Below, one piece after another: positions 1 through 6,938 of a stretch of DNA of 64,000 nt; position 1 is the first letter of the stretch, and each line of letters opens with the position of its first letter. A program made the position numbers and the translations under genes. The notes below the pieces were generated by a model. The model searched no databases. It was not told the origin of the DNA and was given only the letters and a program-made list of their open reading frames with translations. This DNA comes from SZUA-547 sp963669315. GTDB taxonomy: Bacteria; Pseudomonadota; Alphaproteobacteria; Rhodobacterales; Rhodobacteraceae. The stretch lies in the NCBI GenBank assembly GCA_963669315.1, contig OY770021.1, positions 1,426,001 to 1,490,000 on the forward strand, in the 5' to 3' direction.

Positions 1-1012
1 TTTCATCCAGCGCGGACTGCCCGTCGCGTTCACCCGCGCCTGGGATCGCTGGCTGATGGAGGGGATTGGCGCGCTCAAGCAAAGCGGGGGAGATGCGTGG
101 CTGGATGGCTATCGCACAGCGCCCCTGTGGCGGTTCTCGATTCCGGCGGGCGCGTTCGGAGATCAGGCGATGGTCGGCGTTCTGATGGCCTCGGTCGACC
201 GCGTGGGTCGGAATTTTCCCCTGACAATCGCGGTGGAAGCGCCGCCCGGCTTCTCGGCCTTCGACGCGCTGCTTTCACAGGGACCGATGCTGGACCGAAT
301 GGCTGCCGCCGCTTTGGCCGCGCTTTCGGGTAAAGCCAAGAAAGACGATCTGGATGCCGCCGTGAATGCGATTGCAGCCGACCCGGCGGCGCCCGCGCAA
401 ATCGAAGATTCCGCAGAGGCTCTGACAGTCGCGGGAGCGAACCCCGAAGGCGCCATCGCTGCGCGCTGGCTGGAGCGGCGCTACGGACCGGATTCTGCGA
501 TCTTTCTGAGCGATGCGCCGCCCGATCAGGATCGGGAACTGATCGCGACGCGGGGGACGCCGGAACCGGCCCTCGTCGCCCGCTTGTTCGAGGGCGGCAG
601 CCTCGCCCCGCTGGTGGAACCGGCGGAGGACGACCTGGATCTGCTGGCGCCCATGTCGGCGGACGCCACCGCGCCAGTGGTCGCCATGGCTGCTGCGACA
701 AGCGCCGAGCCCTCTAGCGCCGACGATGCGGAGGATGACATCGACGCGCTGATTGGTGGGGAGCCGCTTGCGCCATTGAACGATGAGGACGTCTCGGCGG
801 CGCATTCGGCGCCCGCGACCGTTCCGGCCGATGCGCCGCGCGCGGCCACTGACGAAGAAATCGAAGCGCTGATCGGCTCGGACCCGTTGAGCGGGGAGGC
901 GTCGAACGATCCGCCGTCGCTGCGCCAGGCGTTGGGTGCGGATGACGACCCGGACAAGGAAGAGGACGACCCGATTGCGGCGATCCTGGCAGGCGGAGGA
1001 CCTGAATCGTGA
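1..1012 (+). CDS. tagF: Type VI secretion accessory protein TagF (5' end outside window)
   Basis: The reading frame is open from base 2 and starts upstream of the window, so the first methionine visible (base 56) is internal. The N-terminal part matches the TagF domain: a conserved aromatic stretch (WRFSIPAGAFG), then VGVLMASVDRVGRNFPLT. TagF proteins are post-translational repressors of T6SS firing in the cytoplasm and act with the PppA/PpkA phosphorylation pathway, which is exactly what follows here. The C-terminal third is an acidic, Ala/Pro-rich low-complexity tail that is not part of the family core; it carries two copies of a 13-residue motif (EDDIDALIGGEPL at 731-769, DEEIEALIGSDPL at 851-889). 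The stop overlaps the pppA start, so the genes are translationally coupled. Confidence 0.88.
   Translation, partial: FIQRGLPVAFTRAWDRWLMEGIGALKQSGGDAWLDGYRTAPLWRFSIPAGAFGDQAMVGVLMASVDRVGRNFPLTIAVEAPPGFSAFDALLSQGPMLDRMAAAALAALSGKAKKDDLDAAVNAIAADPAAPAQIEDSAEALTVAGANPEGAIAARWLERRYGPDSAIFLSDAPPDQDRELIATRGTPEPALVARLFEGGSLAPLVEPAEDDLDLLAPMSADATAPVVAMAAATSAEPSSADDAEDDIDALIGGEPLAPLNDEDVSAAHSAPATVPADAPRAATDEEIEALIGSDPLSGEASNDPPSLRQALGADDDPDKEEDDPIAAILAGGGPES
731..889 (+). repeat. Duplicated 13-residue acidic motif in the TagF tail
   Basis: Two in-frame copies, bases 731-769 and 851-889, encode EDDIDALIGGEPL and DEEIEALIGSDPL. They are separated by an Ala/Pro-rich linker. Nine positions are identical or acidic-for-acidic, and the ALIG core is invariant. 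A weaker related end, DDPIAAILAGGG, closes the protein. The layout suggests repeated short linear binding motifs in a disordered tail; the binding partner is unknown. Confidence 0.6.
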
Positions 1013-1911
1013 TGTCCAACCCACTCCCAAGCTACTCGGCGGCCACCGATGTCGGCCTTGTTCGCAAAGTGAACGAAGATGCCGTACTGGCGCGCCCCGA
1101 GATCGGCCTTTGGGCGGTCGCAGACGGCATGGGCGGCCATGACGCGGGCGATCTGGCCAGCCAGACCATTATCGAGCAACTTGGTCGCCTGTCGGATCGC
1201 CTGACGCCCGGCGAGTTGCTGAAGGCCGCCCGCGGCGCGGTGCATGACGCCCACGCCAGACTGCGCGAAGAGAGCACAAGGCGCGCGGGGGCCATGATGG
1301 GCTCCACCGTCGTGGTGCTGATCCTGACCGACGGACATTTCGCTTGTCTCTGGGCAGGCGACAGCCGACTCTACCTCTTGCGCAATGGCGAGCTCAGCAT
1401 GCTCACCCGCGATCATTCGCTGGTCGCGGATCTTGTGGAATCAGGCGATCTGACCTGGGCGGAGGCGGAAAAACACCCGCAGGCGAACGTCATCACGCGG
1501 GCCGTCGGCGCAGTCGATCAGCTGGAGCTGGACAAGCGTCACGGAGAGATCAAACCAGGCGACCGCTTCCTCATCTGCAGCGACGGGCTTAGCCGATACG
1601 CCGATGAGACAGCAATCACGGCCGTCCTGTCCGCGGCTTCGGTGGAAGAGGTCTCTGACCAGATGATCCAGCTGGCGATTGAAGGCGGCGGCGCGGACAA
1701 CATCTCAGCGATCGCCGTTGAAATTCCTGGGGGGCAATCCGCCGGTGCGCCCGCATTCATCCCGCCGATCGAGGGCGTTGACGAGTTGACGCTTCCTCCC
1801 GGCGCCGGCGTCGAACCAGCACGTCCGCCGTCGGCCGCGCCGGAACCTGGCGGAGGCGGCGGAGATGGTGATGACTTCCTCGACGATTTGTTAGGGAAAG
1901 ATTCGCTATGA
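1009..1911 (+). CDS. pppA: PP2C-type Ser/Thr phosphatase of the T6SS threonine phosphorylation pathway
   Basis: A 300-residue PPM/PP2C phosphatase. The metal-binding motifs are visible in order: VRKVNEDA, WAVADGMGGHDAGD, a central GSTVVVL with WAGDSRLYLLR, LICSDGLSRY, and a C-terminal GGADNISAI. It is expected to remove phosphate from threonines placed by the PpkA kinase on the Fha-type T6SS regulator, turning secretion off; this role is inferred from the neighbouring tagF and ppkA. The start is GTG at 1009, overlapping the tagF stop by four bases; the ATG at 1012 is an equally possible start in the same frame. Residues after about 245 form a Pro/Gly-rich tail ending in the acidic motif DDFLDDLLGKDSL, which echoes the acidic motifs in the TagF tail. 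Confidence 0.92.
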   Translation: MMSNPLPSYSAATDVGLVRKVNEDAVLARPEIGLWAVADGMGGHDAGDLASQTIIEQLGRLSDRLTPGELLKAARGAVHDAHARLREESTRRAGAMMGSTVVVLILTDGHFACLWAGDSRLYLLRNGELSMLTRDHSLVADLVESGDLTWAEAEKHPQANVITRAVGAVDQLELDKRHGEIKPGDRFLICSDGLSRYADETAITAVLSAASVEEVSDQMIQLAIEGGGADNISAIAVEIPGGQSAGAPAFIPPIEGVDELTLPPGAGVEPARPPSAAPEPGGGGGDGDDFLDDLLGKDSL

Positions 1912-2066
1912 CCCGCCACTTAAACTTCCCGGGCCGCGCCGCGCCGCATATGATCGCGAACGCCCTGATCCGAATTGGCGTGTCGCGCAGGGCGGCCATC
2001 GTCAACCCATCGTCAGCATCGGCGGCCAAAATCCCGCCCCGAGAAGAAGTGCGAGCAGCGAAGTGA
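1908..2066 (+). CDS. Possible 52-residue coupled ORF between pppA and ppkA
   Basis: An ORF of 52 codons starts at ATG 1908 inside the pppA stop (ATGA overlap). It ends with a TGA at 2064-2066 that overlaps the GTG start of ppkA (GTGA). Both junctions are the classic form of translational coupling. The product would be basic, starting MTRHLNFPGR and rich in Ala, Arg and Ile, with no motif I recognise. Without it ppkA would sit 150 bases from its upstream gene, unusual for this compact operon. It may be a real small protein, a coupling leader for ppkA, or a chance ORF; codon use alone cannot decide. Confidence 0.3.
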   Translation: MTRHLNFPGRAAPHMIANALIRIGVSRRAAIVNPSSASAAKIPPREEVRAAK

Positions 2067-4234
2067 CCCCGATCGACGACACCACGCAGTTCATCCCCGC
2101 CGGCGGCGGCGGCCTGTCGCTCAATGGCGGAAGCGGCTCGATTCCGCCGGGCACAGTGCTCAGCCACACCTATCGCGTGGAAAACTTCCTCGCGAAAGGC
2201 GGGATGGGCGAGGTTTACAAGGTTCAGCATGTGGAGCTGGGCACCTGGCACGCCATCAAGGTGATCCAGGACGAATTCGCCAGCAATGAGAAGGTGATGG
2301 ACCTGTTTCGCCGTGAGGCGGGCGTGCTGCGCGGCCTGCGCCACGACGCGGTGGTCGGCTATGACGGGCTGATGCGCGACGAGCAGGGCCGGATCTACCT
2401 CGCGATGGAGTTCGTCGAGGGATCGCCGCTCGGATCGCTGCTGAAATACGGGCCGCTTTCGGTCGAGGACGTGCAGATTCTGCGCGGCCGCATCGGCGCA
2501 GGGCTGGCCGCGGCGCATAAATCGGGCGTCGTGCATCGGGACATGTCGCCGGACAACATCATCCTGCCCGATGACAGACCCGAGAACGCGAAGATCATCG
2601 ATTTCGGGATCGCCAAGCTGTCGGACCCGGATCAGGCGACCGTTCTGGGTGATGATTTCGCGGGCAAATACTCCTACGCCGCGCCTGAACAGCTCGGCCT
2701 CTATGGCGGCCATGTGGATCATCGGTCCGACATTTACAGCTTCGGGCTGGTTTTGGCCGCGGCGGCGACCGGCCGCGCGCTCGATATGGGCTCCAACCCG
2801 ATGCAGATTCTGGAGGCTCGCAAATCGCTGCCCGATCTGTCGGATGTGCCCGAGGCTCTAGTGGACGTTCTGGCGAAGATGCTGCAACCCGACCCGGAAG
2901 AGCGGCTGCAGTCGTTGGATGACGCCGGCGGCGCGCCAGCCCCTACGCCCCGCCCGGCGGCGCGCAAAGCGGCGCCGCAGCCTGAAAAGAAATCCGGGGG
3001 CGGTAAGCTGGTCATGGGCGTCGTCGGCCTCGCCGCCGTTGCGGCCGTCGGCATTGGCGCGGCCGTCGTGCTGACAGGTGATGACGCGCCTGTGGAAGAT
3101 GGCGGAACCGATGTCGCGTTGGTCGACCCACCCTCGACGCCAACTGATGTAAGTGGCGGGTCAACATCCGTTGACGGATCGGCGAGCGCTCCAAGCGCTC
3201 CAGATATCACCACACCCCCTGAGATCGGCGATGGCGGCTCGCCCAGTATTCCGGACACCGGATCGCCCAGCATTCCCGACAGTGGCGCGACCCAGCCTAT
3301 CGGACTAGGCGGGGATACGACAGGCGGCGCCGCGCCAGACGCGCCGAGCGGCGGTGTGGATATGGCCAATGTGACGCCGCCTGCCGACTTCACCACGCCC
3401 GGCGTTCCCAACGATACGGGCGCGCTCCCATCCGGCGGCGGCGCCCCGACAGTTCCGGGAGGCGTCGGAACCCCCGACGCGCCGACTGTTCCGGACCAGC
3501 CTGATGCGGGCCAGCAGATCGCCTCGCTCAATCCAACCGCCGACCTCTCTGACCGGGACAAGCAGATCGATCAGGCGCTCAGGGACGTGCAATGCGGCTT
3601 TGTGAATGCGCGCTACGCCGAGCTGGGCGGGCCGGTTGTGCTGAAGGGCCACCTTCCAGACGCGACGGAAAAGCGTATCCTGACCGCGACCCTCAGCGAG
3701 TTGCCCGGCGTCACCTCCATCGACGCCAAAGCGCTTCAAACGCTCGGCTCGCCGCGCTGCGGTCTGATCGAGATGCTGGATGCATCAACCCTGTCGCGAT
3801 CGGCGGAACAAAAGGCGCAGCCGATCGCAATGGGCCGGCATGCGCAGGTCGGCCAGTTGAGCTTCCGTGGCGGGGATCGGCTGCGGCTGGACCTGACTGC
3901 GCCGCCATTCGCCGCCCACTATTATGTCGATTTCTATGACAGCGACGGCAACGTGATCCACCTGCTGCCCAGCCCGGTTGCGCCGAACAACCAGCTGAGG
4001 CCGAACGAGTCGGTGGTGATCGGCGGTACGGACCGCTACACGATCTCTCCGCCATATGGCGTCGATCTGGTAGTCGCCATCGGGGCGAGCACGCCCCTTT
4101 TCACAGAACAGAGGCCGGAACTGGAGAACGCCGCGCAATACCTTAAGGCGCTGAAAAACGCGCTTAACAAAGAGGGCGCTTCGACGATTTTTCAGGGCGA
4201 ATACAGCTACGTCTTTGTCGAGACGTCGCCGTAG
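2063..4234 (+). CDS. ppkA: Membrane-spanning Ser/Thr protein kinase of the T6SS threonine phosphorylation pathway
   Basis: A 723-residue Hanks-type kinase. The Gly-rich loop (AKGGMGEVYKV, residues 44-54), ATP-binding K66, catalytic HRDMSPDN (158-165) and DFG (180-182) are intact, so it should be active. A Pro/Ala linker leads to one membrane helix at about 316-337. The rest is predicted periplasmic: a Pro/Thr/Gly-rich stretch with the repeated unit GSPSIPD, a region starting with DRDKQIDQALRDVQCGF, and a C-terminal DUF4384-like domain (VDFYDSDGNVIHLLPS). In T6SS clusters PpkA senses an envelope signal and phosphorylates Fha. The GTG start at 2063 places the kinase domain 40 residues in, as usual. 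It overlaps a small upstream ORF by four bases. Confidence 0.9.
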   Translation: MTPIDDTTQFIPAGGGGLSLNGGSGSIPPGTVLSHTYRVENFLAKGGMGEVYKVQHVELGTWHAIKVIQDEFASNEKVMDLFRREAGVLRGLRHDAVVGYDGLMRDEQGRIYLAMEFVEGSPLGSLLKYGPLSVEDVQILRGRIGAGLAAAHKSGVVHRDMSPDNIILPDDRPENAKIIDFGIAKLSDPDQATVLGDDFAGKYSYAAPEQLGLYGGHVDHRSDIYSFGLVLAAAATGRALDMGSNPMQILEARKSLPDLSDVPEALVDVLAKMLQPDPEERLQSLDDAGGAPAPTPRPAARKAAPQPEKKSGGGKLVMGVVGLAAVAAVGIGAAVVLTGDDAPVEDGGTDVALVDPPSTPTDVSGGSTSVDGSASAPSAPDITTPPEIGDGGSPSIPDTGSPSIPDSGATQPIGLGGDTTGGAAPDAPSGGVDMANVTPPADFTTPGVPNDTGALPSGGGAPTVPGGVGTPDAPTVPDQPDAGQQIASLNPTADLSDRDKQIDQALRDVQCGFVNARYAELGGPVVLKGHLPDATEKRILTATLSELPGVTSIDAKALQTLGSPRCGLIEMLDASTLSRSAEQKAQPIAMGRHAQVGQLSFRGGDRLRLDLTAPPFAAHYYVDFYDSDGNVIHLLPSPVAPNNQLRPNESVVIGGTDRYTISPPYGVDLVVAIGASTPLFTEQRPELENAAQYLKALKNALNKEGASTIFQGEYSYVFVETSP

Positions 4235-4240
4235 AGCGGC

Positions 4241-5191
4241 TTAACGCGCGTCCAGCGCGGTTGGCGGCGCGCCATCGCGAAACCGGGCGCGCATATCGCC
4301 CAATTGCTCTTCGGAGACGCCCAGCGCCGCAGCGCTAAAGACGCGGGCGTCGGGCGTAAACATCAGGAAGGCCTGGGTTTCGTTCAGCATCATCTCTTCA
4401 TTGGATGAATCGTAGTCGCGGCTGGCCAGAAACGCGCGCCAGATCAGACGTTCCTCCTCGGTAAGCTTCTGCTCCCAGAAGGTCGCCGCATGGGCGCGGT
4501 ATTCGGGGTCTGTGAAATAAATCCCGTGGCTCAATTCGTGCAACAAAATCGTCTCTCGGACGGAGGCGTCCAACGTCTCATCGACATGCGCCGTTGCAGG
4601 GTCGTCGCCCTGCACTCTGGCGTAGGAGACCAAAGCCGTCTCGGGCTCACTCGCGGTCCAGGCCTCTCCGTCGCGGGCCAGCAACCCTTCGGCGGTCAGA
4701 CCGTCGCGCACGCGCAGTTCCGCTGCAGAAAGCTCAACGCCTCCCGCATCGGCAAGGCTGAAGAAGCGCGCCAGATCGGTCATCCGATAGTCGTGCCCGT
4801 AGTAGAACGTCGCCGCCGCTGAGCCGGTCGCTCGGATAAACTCCGACATCTCGGTATCGCTCAGCACCCTGTCGCGCGGCGCGCCCGCCTTTTCGATCAG
4901 CGTGGCGATGCGATTGAGTGCGGCGCCCTGCGCCTGAAGACTAGGAAACTCGATCAATAGCACCGACGGGCGGCCTTCAAGCCGCGCGAAGCGCCAACCC
5001 TCCCCCTCTGCGGACTCAAGCAACATGGCCACGGTTTGCGAATCTCTGAACGGCCCTTCGGGCGGCGGCGTCAGAAGTCGCGGCAAAACAACCAGCGCCA
5101 CCGCGATGAGCATGGAGACGACGATCCCGAACGTCACCGCCGCCTTTCGCCGGCGCCGTTTCGCGCGGGTGATTTGTTCTTCTGCAACCAT
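4241..5191 (-). CDS. Membrane-anchored putative zinc metallopeptidase
   Basis: A 316-residue protein. It has a short basic cytoplasmic N-terminus (KRRRRK) and one membrane helix at about 19-38, then a long presumably periplasmic domain. Near residue 223 it carries LLHELSHG, an HExxH zinc motif. About 45 residues later NEEMMLNETQAFLMF supplies a Glu-rich segment that could hold the third ligand of a gluzincin-type site. I do not recognise a named family with certainty; the arrangement recalls predicted aminopeptidases of the COG4324 kind. It is convergent with ppkA (6-base gap) and divergent from gcvT, so it is not part of either operon. Substrate unknown. Confidence 0.6.
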   Translation of the reverse strand: MVAEEQITRAKRRRRKAAVTFGIVVSMLIAVALVVLPRLLTPPPEGPFRDSQTVAMLLESAEGEGWRFARLEGRPSVLLIEFPSLQAQGAALNRIATLIEKAGAPRDRVLSDTEMSEFIRATGSAAATFYYGHDYRMTDLARFFSLADAGGVELSAAELRVRDGLTAEGLLARDGEAWTASEPETALVSYARVQGDDPATAHVDETLDASVRETILLHELSHGIYFTDPEYRAHAATFWEQKLTEEERLIWRAFLASRDYDSSNEEMMLNETQAFLMFTPDARVFSAAALGVSEEQLGDMRARFRDGAPPTALDAR

Positions 5192-5345
5192 ACGCCCACC
5201 AACCCCGTTTTCGCGCGCCGCGACGGACCCGCGACTGACACTCTCAACGCCGGATGGCGGCGCGTCAACATCCTGCCGAATCCTGATCGCCGCAGGCGCA
5301 GGGCCGGTCGGCTGGACTTGACGCGTAGCCGCCCGATGTGTTTCG

Positions 5346-5368
5346 TATCGGAAACTTTTTCTCCGATA
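5346..5368. promoter_or_regulatory. Inverted repeat in the gcvT 5' region
   Basis: TATCGGA (5346-5352) and TCCGATA (5362-5368) form a perfect 7-base inverted repeat with a 9-base T-rich centre. It ends 26 bases before the gcvT ATG. A TTGACG hexamer at 5317-5322 could be the promoter -35 element. The repeat may be an operator or a short RNA hairpin; I do not see the conserved core of a glycine riboswitch here. Confidence 0.35.
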
Positions 5369-5394
5369 GAGACTTGAGCCAAAAGGGTTCGCCG

Positions 5395-6525
5395 ATGACC
5401 GAGGCTGCGCACACGCCGCTTTTCGCCCTGCATGAGGAGCTGGGCGGAACGATGGTGGAGTTCGCTGGCTATGCTCTGCCCGTGCGCTACCCGCTGGGCG
5501 TGATGAAAGAGCATCTGCACACCCGCGCAGCGGCGGGCCTGTTCGACGTCAGCCATATGGGCCAGATCGCACTGCGCCCGAAATCGGGCGATGTGGCCGA
5601 TGCGGCGCGGGCGCTGGAGACACTGGTACCGGTGAGCGTCCTGGCGTTGGCCGAGGGGCGACAACGCTATGGGTTCTTCACCAACGAGACCGGCGGCATT
5701 CTAGACGATCTGATGATCGCGAACCGTGGCGACCACTTGTTCCTTGTGGTCAACGCGGCCTGCAAGGCGGCCGATGAAGCGCATCTCAGGGCGCACCTCT
5801 CCGACAGTTGCGAGATCGAGACGCTGCCGGATCGGGCTCTCATGGCTTTGCAGGGTCCGAAGGCGGAAGACGCGCTTGCCCGCCTCGCTCCCACCGTCGC
5901 CGAGATGCGGTTCATGGACATCGCGCCCATTCAGATCGAGGGCGCCGACTGCATCGTCTCACGATCGGGATACACCGGCGAGGACGGGTATGAAATTTCC
6001 TGCCCATCATACGCCGCTGAACGGATTGCACGGGCGCTTCTTGAGATGGAAGAAGTGAAGGCGATCGGGTTGGGAGCGCGGGATTCGCTGCGTCTCGAAT
6101 CCGGACTCTGCCTTTATGGCCATGATCTGGATCCGACGACGACGCCGGTCGAGGGCGCCTTGATCTGGGCGATTCAAAAGGCCCGCCGGACGGGCGGCGA
6201 TCGTGAAGGCGGTTTTCCGGGCGCCGAGATCATTCTCGATCAGATCGCCAATGGCGTCGCGCGCAGACGGGTCGGGCTGTCGCCCGAGGGCCGCGCGCCG
6301 ATCCGCGAAGGGGCGGAGATTTACCTGACCGAGGACGGGTCCGAGCCGGTGGGGAACGTCACTTCGGGCGGGTTCGGACCGACGCTGGGCGCGCCGGTCG
6401 CCATGGGCTACGTTCCAAGCGAGAACGCGGACGAAGGAACCCGGCTTTTCGCCGAAGTTCGTGGAAAAAGGTTGCCCGTCACTGTGGCGAGTACTCCCTT
6501 CATCACGCAGAATTACAAACGCTGA
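5395..6525 (+). CDS. gcvT: Aminomethyltransferase, T protein of the glycine cleavage system
   Basis: A 376-residue GcvT. It transfers the methylene group from aminomethyl-lipoyl GcvH to tetrahydrofolate, releasing ammonia, in the cytoplasmic glycine cleavage complex. Family features seen: the N-terminal VEFAGYALPVRYPLG, the folate-domain segments GLFDVSHMGQ and VVNAACKAADEAH, SGYTGEDGYEI, GARDSLRLESGLCLYGHD, and the C-terminal barrel VTSGGFGPTLG. I chose ATG 5395 because the protein then begins MTEAAHTPLFALHEELGG, as in relatives; the frame stays open upstream to an ATG at 5338, but those residues are not conserved-looking. gcvH follows after 28 bases and gcvP after that, so the three form one operon. 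Confidence 0.95.
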   Translation: MTEAAHTPLFALHEELGGTMVEFAGYALPVRYPLGVMKEHLHTRAAAGLFDVSHMGQIALRPKSGDVADAARALETLVPVSVLALAEGRQRYGFFTNETGGILDDLMIANRGDHLFLVVNAACKAADEAHLRAHLSDSCEIETLPDRALMALQGPKAEDALARLAPTVAEMRFMDIAPIQIEGADCIVSRSGYTGEDGYEISCPSYAAERIARALLEMEEVKAIGLGARDSLRLESGLCLYGHDLDPTTTPVEGALIWAIQKARRTGGDREGGFPGAEIILDQIANGVARRRVGLSPEGRAPIREGAEIYLTEDGSEPVGNVTSGGFGPTLGAPVAMGYVPSENADEGTRLFAEVRGKRLPVTVASTPFITQNYKR

Positions 6526-6553
6526 ACAGCGGCGAAGCATTAGGGGCTGGGAC

Positions 6554-6916
6554 ATGCTGAAATTCACCGAAGACCATGAATGGGTGCGGGTAGAGGGCGA
6601 TGTCGCCACGATCGGCGTCACCGACCACGCGCAAGAACAGCTGGGCGATCTGGTGTTCGTCGAACTGCCCGATGTAGGAGACGAATTCGAAAAGGGCGCC
6701 GAGATGGCGACCATTGAATCCGTCAAGGCGGCCTCGGAGCTCTACGCGCCCGTTGGCGGCGAGGTGACCGAGGTCAACGAGGCCATTGTCGATGAACCGG
6801 GCCTGGTGAACTCCGACGCTGCCGGCGAAGGCTGGTTCGTGAAGATCAAGGTCTCCGACGCGGCGGAGCTGGACGAGTTGATGGATGAAGCCGCCTATAA
6901 AGAGCTGACCGAGTAG
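6554..6916 (+). CDS. gcvH: Glycine cleavage system H protein
   Basis: A 120-residue lipoyl carrier protein that shuttles the aminomethyl group from glycine between GcvP, GcvT and the L protein. The lipoylated lysine is K58 in the segment ESVKAASELYAP, and the family start FTEDHEWVRVEGD is intact. The start at ATG 6554 gives the usual family length; the longer open frame begins inside gcvT and was rejected. It lies 28 bases after gcvT and 22 before gcvP in one operon. The L protein (dihydrolipoamide dehydrogenase) is not in the window and is presumably shared with other complexes. Confidence 0.96.
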   Translation: MLKFTEDHEWVRVEGDVATIGVTDHAQEQLGDLVFVELPDVGDEFEKGAEMATIESVKAASELYAPVGGEVTEVNEAIVDEPGLVNSDAAGEGWFVKIKVSDAAELDELMDEAAYKELTE

Positions 6917-6938
6917 CCCAGTTTCCGGAGCTTCCCCC

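Noticed and set aside
5192..5394. Possible glycine riboswitch before gcvT
   Set aside because: The conserved tandem core sequences of a glycine riboswitch were not seen; only a short inverted repeat was found.
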